A stretch of 64,000 bases of DNA from Dendrolimus kikuchii (GCA_019925095.2 CM034406.1:19682888-19746887); one strand, 5' to 3'. Positions 27,492-37,664 are shown, counted from the stretch's first letter. Made by a program: numbers and translations. Notes: generated by a model not told the origin, from the sequence alone.

Positions 27492-27944
27492 TGTTACATG
27501 CCGACAAAGGTGAATGCACACCAGCCTGCCATAAAGCGCAGTTTATTACCTTCCCGCATTTGGACTTCTTTTGTTTACTTTGTGTTTGTAAATTTCGTAA
27601 TTAGAAAATCAGTCCATTGTGTATTGTCATCTTTTATGGCAGTCAATAGGCAGGTGTGTCGAACTGATTCTAAGAAGTCCGATCTATGCGGGCTGGCAGC
27701 CATATTGTATCGGTGAAACAATGACCCAATGGAGAGATCGGCAGTCTAGCGAGAACCACGATCAAAGCAACGTGTACATTCGACAAGCTATATAGTGACG
27801 GACTTTGCGCGTGTTATTGAATCGTGCAGTTTGTACTGGTTGCGTCCAGTTATATTTGTACCTGTGTTATACGTGTTTGTATAGTTCTAATAAATTCTAT
27901 AGTAATTCCAACAGCATTTTAATTCGAGTCCCACACTCGTAACA
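27492..27944 (+). mobile_element. solo LTR (gypLTR family)
   Basis: Starts TGTTACATGCCGACAAAGG, ends ACACTCGTAACA, and is flanked by a perfect ATAG duplication (27488-27491 and 27945-27948). It has the AATAAATTCTATAGTAATTCC polyadenylation region. No internal sequence. Confidence 0.88.
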
Positions 27945-28029
27945 ATAGTATTAATAATTTACAAATTAATTCATTCAAAAATTTAAAATATAAATTACGA
28001 CGAAGTCAAAGTTGAATGTTCATAGATTA

Positions 28030-28262
28030 TATTATTAACGGTTTTAAGCGTGGTAATTTATTTGATTTTTATTATTCTGACGTTTCGGCCACTTTAATAG
28101 CCGTGATCACGGAAGACAAAGATGTCAATGAGTATTGTTAAAGTTTTATTTAGCCTACTGCTAACTTGTCCATTTAAATTATTTTGTTTATGGGTATTAT
28201 TACGCTATGGGAGCCTAATCTAATTTACCGCGCTTGAAACCGTTAAAACGTAGTTTTATTAT
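28030..28262. mobile_element. FB foldback element, internally collapsed
   Basis: The left arm (GGTTTTAAGCGTGGTAATTT, GCCGTGATCACGGAAGAC, GGGAGCCTAATCTAAT) runs straight into the right terminus (TTACCGCGCTTGAAACCG ... TAGTTTTATTAT). The spacer and most of the second arm have been lost. Confidence 0.7.
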
Positions 28263-28370
28263 GGGTCTCTATGTGTTGGCACCCCATGGGGGGTGAATGC
28301 AAGCCCTCTGGAATTCCGGGCTATTTTTATGGCCTGTGGTCCCAGAAACATACCTAACAGTATGGAGTTA
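28263..28370 (+). mobile_element. fragment of the 24.7-kb repeat
   Basis: CCGGGCTATTTTTATGGCCTGTGGTCC is the reverse-orientation counterpart of about 24725-24752. No coding content. Confidence 0.4.
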
Positions 28371-28474
28371 TTGGCGGGAACTGAAAGGGGACATCGTGCT
28401 GTGCAGTTTTATTTTCTAAAAATGTGTATAATTACTCTAAAATGAACAATAGTTATAGCATATTGATAGTTTTT

Positions 28475-28780
28475 ATCCGTGCAGGAACGGAGAAAGAATA
28501 CAATTTCCTGCGGCCGGGCGGCCTGTCGTAATAGGCGACTTAACAACCCACAGCCAGGTGGTAGGGCATTTGACCGACTGGATGGCTACCACCCCTGGTC
28601 TAAAGTATGTCGCCATAACAACCTTGAGTTGTGTTCCGGCATTAATGTCCAGGTTCCAGTCTCCCTTAAGAGAGCAGCAGCGCATCTGTAGCAACTTTGG
28701 TGTTGCAAATGTCCATAGGCGATGATAACCGCTTTCCAACAAGTGGGCCGTCTGTTGAACTTCTGCAATAAAAAAAAACA
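28475..28780 (+). mobile_element. SL short poly(A) element, near full length
   Basis: Starts ATCCGTGCAGGAACGG and ends TTCTGCAATAAAAAAAAA. The sequence just after the poly(A), ACAAATTGTAATCATTTTGTTG, is also found (reverse) next to the SL copy at 55643-55818, so this SL is part of a duplicated segment. Confidence 0.85.
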
Positions 28781-29278
28781 AATTGTAATCATTTTGTTGT
28801 CTTGTTAAATAAAAATAAAATAACAATAATAATAATATTTTTTTAGTTATAAAATAAATTTGAAACTTATACATTGATCAGACAGTATTTTTTGATCCTA
28901 CTAGCTAGTAAACTAGTTTGGGAAAGGATTTAGTATCCTAGTTTCTTTATTCTAAAAAAAATAGGACACAATTGTATCTACATCGATCTAGACAATACAA
29001 AGATCTCAACAGAAATATAGTACAGTTGCGGAATGAAAATGTTCGTCACCTTAAAGTTGACTCTTGCTTGCACGAGTACAGGAAATAATACTGCCAACAT
29101 TTTAATAAATGTTACGTTTATAAAATATAGAAGCGTGAAAAAAGAAAATTGCAATGTTGACAATGACAGACGCTGCGAATAACAATATGAAATAAAGATG
29201 ATATAATCGCTACGCTTAACATAAATATTAAAACCAATCAAAAGGCTTTACATGTCTAAACAATCTTCTTAGACAAGA
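28781..29278 (-). repeat. duplicated segment, inverted copy of 55120-55642
   Basis: About 500 bp matching 55120-55642 in reverse with roughly 95 percent identity in the stretches compared by eye. It includes a Tc1-type terminal repeat starting TACAGTTGCGGAATGAAAAT at 29021. The 87-codon frame here (28978-29241) is conserved in the other copy, but it runs through this terminal repeat and is not considered a gene. Confidence 0.75.
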
Positions 29279-29282
29279 CAGA

Positions 29283-29405
29283 GACAAGAGAGCAGCAGCG
29301 CATTTGTAGCACCTTTGGTGTTGCAAATGTCCATAGGCGATGGTAACCGCTTTCCATCAAGTGGGCCGTCTGCCTGTCTGCTGATCTCCTTGCAATAAAA
29401 AAAAA
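29283..29405 (+). mobile_element. SL 3' portion
   Basis: From AAGAGAGCAGCAGCGCATTT to CTGATCTCCTTGCAATAAAAAAAA. It lacks the 5' half. It closes the insert that began with a full SL 5' end at 28475. Confidence 0.75.
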
Positions 29406-29875
29406 GTTGTTGAGTAGTAATTGGCTTTTCGAGTTTTCACAAAATCTCCGTTGAATGGCGTCGATTGTAGGCTACAATACAACTGCGCCTGACTTAAAGG
29501 CCTAGTTGCCAAGCCATAAACATAAAAAAAACATAACAGTATATGAGAAATTTTAAAAGTAGATAAAAAGTGCCGAAGAATTAAATTAAAACCGATTAAA
29601 TAAATTTCGATTTCTCTACTTTTTTTTTTTTGTGAGGCGAGGGAAAATGCTTGTTAACCTACTTCCGCGGATAAAGCTGGGTCGTTGCTAGGGTTTCCAC
29701 ACGCGTCGATTTTATACACTCGTATGTCTTTGAAGATATAGAATGCTCGTGGCGGCGCTCCGTCCGCGATCGAAATCACAGAAAATTATGGAAGTTTATC
29801 GAGCGTTGCTACAGTGATGTGGACGCATCCTTAATACCCATTAAAAATGCGAAAGTCCCTGACGTCCCTGCGCTT

Positions 29876-29975
29876 TGTCCGTCTGTCCGTCTGTCCATCT
29901 GTCCATCTGTCCATCTGTCCATCTGTCCATCTGTCCATCTGTCCATCTGTCCGTCTGTCCATCTGTCCATCTGTC
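29876..29975. repeat. 8-bp tandem array CTGTCCAT/CTGTCCGT
   Basis: About 12 near-perfect copies of an 8-base unit. Long frames across it (CPSVHLSI repeats) are artefacts of the period. Confidence 0.9.
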
Positions 29976-30018
29976 TGTTCCGTTGTCACGCAAAAACTAC
30001 TGGACCGATTTGGCTGAA

Positions 30019-30371
30019 CATACATACATAACTTCACGCCAGTTCCCTTGCGAGGTAGGCACGAACAACAGAGTGCAATTCAGGCTTATTCTTACACACC
30101 TCACTTGCTTCTTTGACATTCAAAGCTCTTGTCATGCACGTTCGTCTGTTCTTAAGGCTCCTGACATCACCTTCTGCTAGTACACGATCAATTTGATCAT
30201 GGAAGGTGTGTCGTGGCCTTCCACGACTTCTGCATCCATCCACTTTAGCATTGTATATCTGTTTAGTCATTCTTTCCACATGCCCGAACCACCGGAGCAT
30301 TCCTTTCCTTACCTTCACCCCGACACTCTCTTTCGGACCAACTCTCTTTCTTACTTCGGTATTACGAAGTA
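30019..30371 (-). pseudogene. RTE-A LINE, 5'-truncated
   Basis: The minus-strand frame includes RKRVGPKESVGVKVRKGMLRWFGHVERM and ends YLARELA with the ATGT tail at the left edge. The duplication TTTGGCTGAA is at 30009-30018 and 30372-30381. Confidence 0.85.
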
Positions 30372-30527
30372 TTTGGCTGAAATTCGGTATATATTTAATT
30401 TTAATACCGAGGGTGGACAAGGGATACTTTTCATCCCGGATAATGGGATAAGTTTGGGGGTAGATTTATGTAAAGATTATCCCAGAAAGTAGGATAGGTT
30501 TTTATTTTGTCATTTGCCCTTTTCGTC

Positions 30528-30603
30528 ATTTTGGTTAATTTGGTCATTTTGGTCGATGTGGTCGATATGTTCGATGCAGTCGATTTGGTCGATTTGGTCA
30601 TTT
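30528..30603. repeat. imperfect 9-bp tandem repeat (GGTCGATTT)
   Basis: Repeated GGTCGATTTG / GGTCATTTT units, diverged. No coding significance seen. Confidence 0.6.
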
Positions 30604-30650
30604 AAACTCGAGTGTTGCAATAATTTCGAACATTATTTTAATTACTATCT

Positions 30651-31245
30651 AAACAATAATTAATGCGCTATTTGACACCTGTTTCTTATGACTTATGACT
30701 TCATAATTTGGAGTTGAATCATAAACTCTAGTGGAACGGATTATGGGGCGTTGATGTCACAAACGACGAAATACACAAATGTCATTGGTTGATTTGAAAA
30801 TCGCGCCTTTTTCAATGTCAAGAGATAGAGAGAATTAATGCTCTGTGGTCAACGCCCACTTTGACCCACCTCTTGACATGGGTCGTTGTGAGCGCTGTGT
30901 GATCGAAAATGATGACGTCATTAGTGACGTTTTCGCCACGACCATAACGACCGTGGTCGCCATGTGGAACGGCTGACGGAGCCTTGTGTGTGTTGTGAGC
31001 GACTATTAACGGAACGCGTCCCAGATAATTAAAAAACTATACTGAACCGAACGCAAAAAGAATGGTCAAAATCGGTTCAGAAAAACCCGAAAATTTCACA
31101 TTTCTGTCTGATTTCAAGGATTTTTCTGCTATATCTTCGGAACTCATAACAATATAATTTATATGCGACCGTTTCGAAGCTTTATTGAATCGAACGCAAA
31201 AGAATCATCAAAAATCGATTCAGAAACAACTAAGTTATGACTGAA
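30651..31245. repeat. repeat unit flanking the blended RTE-A copy
   Basis: Contains GGTCGCCATGTGGAACGG, ACTGAACCGAACGCAAAAAG and AATGGTCAAAATCGGTTCAG. The right part (TCGGAACTCATAACAATATA onward) is a dispersed element also seen in pieces near 8000-8640. It is the donor of the sequence islands found inside 31253-31640. Confidence 0.55.
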
Positions 31246-31798
31246 CATACATACAATAATTAATGCGCTATTGACCTGTTTCTTATCACTTCACGCCGGT
31301 TCCCTTGCGAACGGATAGGCACGAACAACTCTTGAAATGCACGCTCGTCATTTCTTAAGGCTCCTGAATCACGCCTCCGCTAGTACACGATCAATTTGAT
31401 CATGGAAGGTGTGTCGTGGCCTTCGACGACTTCTAGCATCCATTCACTTTGAGCATTGTGTGATCTGTTTAGTCATGACTTCAACAGTGCATTCTCGCCA
31501 CATGCCCGTAACCACCGTGATCGCCATTGGAACTTTCCTTACCTTCACCACGTTGTGACTTACTTTCGGACCAACCTCTCTTTCTTACTTCGGTATTACT
31601 GAACCGCGGTCCGCGAATGGTCAAAATCTGCAGATTTTGCACAGTGCTCGCATCTCAACCGCGTTTACTCTACTTTCATGCTCTCTGTTCCATACCCAAC
31701 TCTCGCTTCCATACATGAGCGTAGGTACCAGCACCGCGTTGTGTATGGCGAGCTGGGCCTTCTGGCTGAGGTTCTTAGCGCCTAGAAGTTTACCTAAC
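31246..31798 (-). pseudogene. RTE-A LINE copy with blended sequence
   Basis: The 31640-31798 part is a normal RTE-A copy (reverse orientation, through CTAGAAGTTTACC). It has a 12-bp target duplication GTTATGACTGAA at 31234-31245 and 31799-31810. The 31253-31640 part alternates RTE-A text with islands copied in the same order from 30651-31085. Every reading frame is destroyed. Confidence 0.8.
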
Positions 31799-31908
31799 GT
31801 TATGACTGAAGATATATTAAAAAAATTACACGACGAATTGAGAACTTCCTGCTTTTTTGAAGTCGGTTAAAAAACTTTGATAATAGCTAAATTCGTGTAT
31901 TACTATCG

Positions 31909-32078
31909 TATACTAGCAGAAGGTGATGTCAGGAGCCTTAAGAACAGACGAGCGTGCATGACAAGAGCTATGAATGTCAAAGAAGCGAGTGAGGTGTGTA
32001 AGAACAAGCCTGAATGGCGCTCTGTTGTTCGTGCTTACCCGGCAAGGGAACTGGCGTGAAGCTATGTATGTATGTATG
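31909..32078 (+). pseudogene. RTE-A LINE, short 3' fragment
   Basis: Encodes ILAEGDVRSLKNRRACMTRA to YPARELA, then the ATGT tail. The duplication TACTATCG lies at 31901-31908 and 32079-32086. Confidence 0.8.
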
Positions 32079-32089
32079 TACTATCGACA

Positions 32090-32285
32090 GTGGTTTTTTC
32101 TGAAGACGGCAACTCTCCCGGTGACGGTTAAAAATATCATAGGCTGGCAAAGGAATCTTAGTCCATACATCCCATTCTGACGTAAGTCTTCGTGTGGATA
32201 ACTCAGTTGAATTGTATGCTACAACTGACAGTATTTAACGGAGTTCATGTGAAAACTCGAAAGGCCACATTTTGAGTTAACAAGG
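32090..32285 (+). repeat. ZR repeat, diverged copy
   Basis: Shares GGCAAAGGAATCTTAGTC with 33325-33345 and AACGGAGTTCATGTGAAAAC with the ZR core. Confidence 0.5.
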
Positions 32286-32297
32286 AAAGTTTATTTG

Positions 32298-33290
32298 GCG
32301 GTGTCCTTAGTCGAGTGGGCTAAACTTTAGCCGCAGATGCTTCGGGTTAGATTCCTGGCATAGTAAATTTCGTAAACGTACTTTCGGTTATGTACTATGG
32401 GTTTGGGACGAACCGCAGAGTTGTCAGTTTTATATTACTCACTAGCTGTGCCCGCGACGTCGTCCGCGTGGAATTGGCTTTCAAAACCCACCGATTTTGA
32501 AACATTCTTCATTGGTGCTCCGCTCGTATTGGTCTTAGCGTGATGATATATAGCCTATAGCCTTCCTCGATAAATGGGCTATCCAACACTGAAGAATTTT
32601 TCAAATCAGACCAGTAGTTCCTGAGATTAGCGCGTTCAATCAAACAATATTAGTATATTTGGCTACAACACTAATACTTACATTTTAAATATCGCGATAT
32701 CTTTTGTATGAAACGTCCGAACTGAATAATTCACAAAGTTCTAGAAAGTTATTGAATTCGTCTTGAATATGGAGTAATTTATTTTGATAAGGATTATTAC
32801 CAAGCTACAAAATAAAGAGTTTTTGAAGCCACGGCATTTTAATTATTTAAAAAAATAAAAGAAAACACTTATTGTGAGATAACTACAATAGTTAGACATA
32901 TGGTTACGCGATATTTTTTGTAGACAATTATATGTTCTGCAAAGTGGTAGTACATTGTTTTGTTCTATAATCAATAGTTTTCGCAGCGCACGCCGTGTAA
33001 GGATTTTTTCGGGTCATTTTTTTACACCTTGGGTTACATTATTGGACTTTTAGTAAGGATCCCTAATTTTTTTGAAAATATAATATAGCCTATATATAGC
33101 CTTCCTCGATAAATATACTATTCAACACTGAAAGAATTTTTCAAATCGGACCAGCGGTTCCTGAGATTAGCGCGTTTAAACAAACAAACAAACTCTTCAG
33201 CTTTATAATATTAGTAGTATAGATAATACAAGCGCTAGCTTGAGGATATACAATGTGTCTGTCTGACAATTATTATTATTTATGAAATTA
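32298..33290 (+). mobile_element. tS1 tRNA-derived SINE, split by a Helitron
   Basis: The left part (32298-32441) has TAGTCGAGTGGGCTAAACTTT (A-box-like) and TTCGGGTTAGATTCC (B-box-like), then TAGTAAATTTCG. After the Helitron, GAGGATATACAATGTGTCTG (33240-33259) is the tail seen at 43712-43740. Confidence 0.65.
32442..33223 (-). mobile_element. Helitron (HEL), composite 780-bp form
   Basis: Reverse-orientation copy: CTAGCTGTGCCCGCGACG at the left, TATAATATTAGTAGTATAGA at the right. It contains the extra internal segment and a second 5'-like end, as in 40735-41505. Its 50-codon frame is broken by a stop after about 10 codons. It interrupts a tS1 SINE. Confidence 0.8.
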
Positions 33291-33299
33291 TCCCGATTT

Positions 33300-33510
33300 A
33301 GTAGTAGAAGAGCCACAACGGCAGGCAAAGGAATCTTAGTCTGTCTTAGTATGTTTTCGTATAGTAGCGCAGTTGTATTGCAGGCTACAACCGACGCCAT
33401 TCAACGGAGTTCAGGTGAAAGCTCGAATCGAATCGAATGTGGCCACATTTGACTATACAGTTCACAATTCTCACAAAAACACATAATTAAGACTCAAAAT
33501 CTATCAATAT
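33300..33510 (+). repeat. ZR repeat copy
   Basis: Contains TTGTATTGCAGGCTACAACC and CCATTCAACGGAGTTCAGGT. A short GAATC tandem duplication is present near 33422-33436. Confidence 0.6.
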
Positions 33511-34231
33511 ATTGATTTGACTCAAGGGCAACTTAATAAGTCTGAGCGCCTCCAAAATTTTTGTATAAGGTTCATATTTGGGTTACGCAAATATGACCAC
33601 GTCTCTGAATTTCGTAAAAAACTCGAGTGATTGCCAATTCGTTTTCGCCGGAATACTCATATTCTTTCACTCCTTTACAGTGTGCTGTTTATCCCCACAA
33701 CCCCGTATTATCTCAAAGAACGCTTTGAATTCGTCTCTTCCTCTCACAATTTACGACCTTCTACGAATCTTAAACTTAATACTCCCAAGCATCATTCATC
33801 TTTCTTCAATCATTCTTTTACTGTACAGGCTATTCGACTCTGGAATGAACTACCTGTTACTGTTAGACAAGCTAAATCACTAACAATATTTCAGAACATG
33901 ACAAAAAATTACTACCTGCAACATAGTGATGTTTGATATTTTTACGTATATTTATGTATATGTATGTATATATATATGTATATATTTTTGTATGTAATAT
34001 CAATAGGTGTATTTATATATGTCTATTAAGTATAATTCTTATTTGTATAATATTTATGTATACCACCTTTGACCAACATAATCTGTTTTATTCCTGCCAC
34101 GGGTTGTCTGGAGGAGACCGCTTCTTAGCGATAAGACCGCCCATTGTGCACATTTAGAATATTTTTAGGCTATAAGATTTTCTGTTTTCTGTAATGGTGT
34201 ACATTAAAGTGTTATCTATCTATCTATCTAT
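33511..34231 (+). pseudogene. LINE C-terminus and 3' untranslated region with (ATCT)n tail
   Basis: KSERLQNFCIRFIFGLRKYD at about 33538-33600 and, after a frameshift, FFNHSFTVQAIRLWNELPVT (near 33800-33860) match the end of Jockey/CR1-type reverse transcriptases. The 3' region has GTCTGGAGGAGACCGCTTCTT AGCGATAAGACCGCC (34106-34141), a hairpin-prone block, and ends in ATCTATCT repeats. Related 3' blocks lie at 38240-38300 and 38680-38730. Confidence 0.7.
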
Positions 34232-34640
34232 CAATATCTTACAACTATTGGTAATTTTACACATTTTTAGAAAATAAAACTGCACAGCACATCGTCCACT
34301 TTTACTTCCCGCCAAACGTTCCTAAAATTGTCATATATTTTTTTTTATGTTTAAGGCTTGGCAACTAGGCCTTTAAGCCAGGCGCCGTTGTATTGTAGGC
34401 TACAATCGACGTCATTCAACGGAGTTCTTGTGAAAACTCCAAAGGCCACATTTGGCTATATAGTTCACATTTCTCGCAAAAACCCATAATTACTACTCAA
34501 AAACTATTCATATCCTACAACTATTGTTCATTTTAGAGTAATTTTACACATTTTTAGAAAATAAAACTGCACAGCACGACGTCCCCTTTCAGTTCCCGCC
34601 AAAAACTCTCTAAAATTGTCATATTTTAAAGCGCGCGTTC
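34232..34640 (+). repeat. ZR repeats, one partial and one longer copy
   Basis: 34232-34330 holds the right half (CAATATCTTACAACTATT ... AAAACTGCACAGCAC). 34350-34640 is the longest copy, starting AAGGCTTGGCAACTAGGCC and containing GGCTACAATCGACGTCATTC. Confidence 0.6.
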
Positions 34641-34689
34641 CATTTCTTGTAGCATATTTTTAACATTGTAATCGTCGCGAACTGTCATT

Positions 34690-35016
34690 GTCTTTTTTTA
34701 TTTTTATTTTTTTATTACAGGAGATCAGCAGACAGGCAGACGGCTTACTAGATGGAAAGCGGTTACCATCGCCTATAGACATTTGCAACACCAAAGGTGC
34801 TATAAATGCGCTGCTGCTCTCTTAAGTGAGTTTGGAACCTGGTCACTAATGCCGGAACACAACTCAAAGTTGTTATGGCGGCATGCTCTAGATCAGGGGT
34901 GGTAGCCATCCAGTCGGGCAAATGCCCTACCACCTGGCTGTGGGTTGTTTAGTCGCCTCTTACGACAGGCCGCCCTGCCGCAGGAAATTGTATTCTTTCT
35001 CCGTTCCTGCACGGAT
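34690..35016 (-). mobile_element. SL short poly(A) element, near full length
   Basis: T-rich end at 34690, ATTACAGGAGATCAGCAGAC, and 5' end CTGCACGGAT at 35007-35016. Sequence drift is higher than in other copies (e.g. GGCTTACTAGATGG). Confidence 0.85.
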
Positions 35017-35151
35017 AAAACTGTCATTGTCATGTTAGCCATTTTTAAAACGCAATACTTGTATGTTTTCGTCATGATCTTCGGTCCGTATGTCCATCCT
35101 TTTACTCAAAAACTATTGAGTGTATGAAATTTTGCGTTACAAAATATATAT

Positions 35152-35952
35152 TGTTACAACTTAGGCTCCAACAAAGACAAATTCCACGTACAGATCGGCA
35201 AAAGCACTTTTATTACCTGTCCGCATTTGAACCTATCGTAATCCTTTTATGATCGTCTTCTTTTGTTCACTTATTTATTGGCATACGTTTCTTGTTATTG
35301 TAGAGAACAACCTATTGTTCTATTGTACTCGTTTACGGCCGCTCTTGAGCATCATTAGCCATGTGTTGCGGATCATAAGTACAAGCTAATTCTAGAAAAT
35401 TATGTCGACGTTGCCCGGCGGACACATTTGCATTTGTGAAGTATAAAACGATGGCCTGATTGAGAGAGGGGGTCAGTTGAGATACAACTACGATCTAGGC
35501 GTGACGTGTGTACATTCGGGAATCTAATAGCTGACGGACTTAGCGCGTTTTATTGAATTACGACCTTCTGCATTACGTTTGGATTTGTTGCGTTCGGTTA
35601 TATATGTACCTGTGTTACGTGTTTGTATATTTCTAATGAACTCTATAATAATTGAAGACATGAGTGAATGAAAGGGATATGTTACAATAGGTAAATATTG
35701 ATAAATTGGCCTATAAAACTCTTTTACTATCACTTTGCTACACATATAACTCCTTCATTACTTACTATTTTCAAAATCAAATTCAAAAAGCGTTGTTTTA
35801 AGTTCTAATATGGTTTCCTTGCCTGTTTACATTACATGTTTTACACATTACATTTTCCTTTAACGTATTTTTTTAATGTCACTAAACTCCTTCATATACT
35901 CATGTCTTCAATTCTAAGGGCATTTTAATTCGAATCTCGCAAACTCGTAACA
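35152..35952 (+). mobile_element. solo LTR (gypLTR family) carrying a MITE
   Basis: Starts TGTTACAACTTAGG, ends CAAACTCGTAACA, with ATAT flanking on both sides (35148-35151 and 35953-35956). The family block is split near the polyadenylation region by a 256-bp insertion (35654-35909). Without it the LTR is about 540 bp. Confidence 0.82.
35654..35909. mobile_element. MITE with GAAGACATGAGT inverted ends
   Basis: GAAGACATGAGT at the left and ACTCATGTCTTC at the right. AATT is duplicated at 35650-35653 and 35910-35913. Sister LTRs have ATAATTCCAACGGCA here without interruption. No coding capacity; superfamily not assigned. Confidence 0.75.
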
Positions 35953-35984
35953 ATATATTAGGAGTGGTCTTTAAAATATTAATA

Positions 35985-36172
35985 AATAATCGGGAGACAA
36001 CACTCACAAATCGTATATCCCCAAGCATGGTACGTTTACTCTTATGAGTATCATACAACGAACCACCCTGGGGCCGATCCCAGACACCCACCATAGTAAA
36101 TAAAAGAAAGTTCCAGTACAAAAATTCCCGTCCTAGATTTCGAACCCGCAACCTCTGAGCTGCAGTGAGGTA
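35985..36172 (-). mobile_element. tS1 tRNA-derived SINE
   Basis: Reverse-orientation copy: GTATATCCCCAAGCATGG, GGGGCCGATCCCAGACACCC, and the B-box-like GATTTCGAACCCGCAACC (complement GGTTCGAAATC). It abuts an SL fragment at 36177. Confidence 0.65.
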
Positions 36173-36176
36173 AGCC

Positions 36177-36384
36177 CGACTGGATGGCTACCACCCCTGG
36201 TCTAAAGTATGTCGCCATAACAATCTTGAGTTGTGTTTCGGCATTAGTGACCAGGTTCCAGTCTCCCTTAAGAGAGCAGCAGCGCATTTGTAGCAACTTT
36301 GGTGTTGCAAATGTCCATAGGCGATGGTAACCGCTTTTCATCAAGTGGGCCGCCTGCCTGTCTGCTGAACTCCTGCAAAAAAAA
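36177..36384 (+). mobile_element. SL element, 5'-truncated
   Basis: From CCGACTGGATGGCTACCACC to CTGAACTCCTGCAAAAAAAA. The first third of SL is missing. Confidence 0.8.
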
Positions 36385-36589
36385 GCGTATTTATTAAATG
36401 TGATGTCAGATTATCACTCATTAAATCAATTAATTTAGTTCCAAACAAGTCTTTATTATTATCATTGCCCGCTATAGTGCGACTGCGTAATTTAATAAAA
36501 GCGTAAAATTAAAAGAACTGGTGTTTCCTTCCAACCCGCTCGCATGTAACATTGTCTTTAGGTATTTTTCCCTTTTTTTTTATTTTTTA

Positions 36590-36990
36590 TTGGACTTGAC
36601 TTTATGTTGTTGGTCCGAAGACCTTACAACTATACCGGGGTTTTTGGGGCGAGTGCCTTCGCGAAGCGAAGGCGCTCGAGCCCGGGGGGGCAACTTGCTC
36701 GATGGAGCTCCCTAAGGAGTTTTACCTCGGCTGGACTGTTGCCATGAGAGGGGGATGAATTTAATTATGCCCACCATAGGGCGACACAAAGCACTAATTG
36801 AGAACGGGCGACGGGTAATATAAAGCCCGAGGGGAAGGATCCCGGCGGGCCGGGATCGGCGGTTCGCGGTAGCCTACGCTATCTTACTGCCGTTTCGCAA
36901 CGTGTTATGGCTGGGAGAGAAGAAACGGCGAAAGAAACTTCCCAGCAACACGCCTAGTCTATCCTGTGGGGGGGCTTTTTATTTAGTTTT
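36590..36990 (-). mobile_element. GC3 GC-rich LINE 3' end
   Basis: The left edge TTGGACTTGACTTTATGTTG corresponds to the 3' poly(A) side of the full-length copy at 46047-46572. It contains the palindromic CTTCGCGAAGCGAAG and GATCCCGGCGGGCCGGGATC. 5'-truncated relative to the 46-kb copy. Confidence 0.7.
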
Positions 36991-37090
36991 AGTCTTTATA
37001 TAGTATAGTTTGGGGATAGTTACTATTAATAGAGCGAGAGTAATCAAGAGGAAGGAAAATACAATTTACGCTTTATTTATGTATGACCCT

Positions 37091-37180
37091 CAAGAGATCG
37101 AAGCGCTTCTATATGATAATAGTCTCCTACGGTGAAAGAGATCGAAACGCTCTATATGATAATGGTCTCCTACGGTGAAT
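37091..37180. repeat. tandem duplication, about 44-bp unit
   Basis: GAGATCGAAGCGCTTCTATATGATAATAGTCTCCTACGGTGAA appears twice in a row with a few differences. No other copy noticed in the window. Confidence 0.75.
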
Positions 37181-37442
37181 TACTTCGGTTCTTTTAAAAT
37201 GAATTAAATGAATCGTGTAAGATCTGTTTAATAATTTATATGTAGTAGTAGGTGCGCGCGCAGTACACTATTTAATGTCAGTACCGTGAGCTAGGGTTGC
37301 CAACGGTACTATAATATATACTATTGTACTATATTTCGGGTCGGCGTACTATATACTGTTGAAGGAATATATAGTACGCAAAAATACTATATTTTCAACA
37401 CCGAACAAAATCTAAGAAACAAATATTTATTTTAACAAATAA

Positions 37443-37664
37443 TTAACGCGCCTTTTCATTAAATTTTGAGTGAGGCGAGTTCGTGTAATCGAATTCCGGA
37501 CTCCGAACGCATCTACAGTCTCTTGTCTTTGGCTCCCATTGATCTCTATTCTCTATACTAACTGGAGGCGCTGGCAGCACGTCAAAGTTGTCAATATCAA
37601 ATTGAGAACATCGAAATAATTTGATTTCATTGAATAATTTAATGTAATAAAGCATATGACACAT
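37443..37664 (-). other. open frame inside the hAT element, unknown
   Basis: A 73-residue frame with FDIDNFDVLPAPPVSIENRD and QWEPKTRDCRCV. It has a protein-like composition and may be a remnant of a captured gene or transposase, but no family is recognised. Confidence 0.2.

Larger units (their letters stand above)
28380..29540 (-). repeat. ZR repeat, interrupted by a 930-bp insert
   Basis: The right part of ZR (reverse orientation) reads up to ATTGATAGTTTTT at about 28474, and the left part resumes at GAGTAGTAATT near 29412. Intact ZR copies have these two halves adjacent (complement of ACTCAAAAACTATCAATAT at 12089). Everything between is inserted. Confidence 0.7.
29820..30490 (+). mobile_element. 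Helitron-like repeat with minisatellite, split by RTE-A
   Basis: AAAATGCGAAAGTCCC, GTCACGCAAAAACTACTGGACCGATTTGG and CATCCCGGATAATGGGA are hallmarks of a widespread lepidopteran non-autonomous element. An internal tandem array occupies 29876-29975. An RTE-A copy interrupts it at 30019-30371. Termini were not resolved. Confidence 0.5.

Noticed and set aside
28479..28691. Recurrent 60-110 codon frames (QERRKNTISCGRAACRKRRLN and MESGYHRLWTFATPK types) at about 15 loci
   Set aside because: Both strands of the SL element are open by chance; copies with and without stops show no codon-position bias by eye, and SL has no known protein.
28978..29241. A small secreted-protein-like frame (MLAVLFPVLVQA...) conserved in an inverted copy at 55121-55435
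   Set aside because: The frame runs through the terminal inverted repeat of a Tc1-type MITE (complement of CAGTTGCGGAATGAAAATG) and the two copies are one duplicated segment, so conservation is explained without selection.
29876..29975. Possible CRISPR-like regular repeat
   Set aside because: Units are contiguous 8-mers without spacers in a eukaryotic context; a simple minisatellite.
29819..30037. Frames with CPSVHLSICPSVHLS or TDGQMDRWTDG repeats
   Set aside because: Products of an 8-bp tandem array read in all frames.
30193..30492. Recurrent frames MIMEGVSWPSTTSASIHFCI and MCRGLPRLLHPSTFALYICL
   Set aside because: Antisense of the RTE-A C-terminus; they appear wherever RTE-A is present on the opposite strand.
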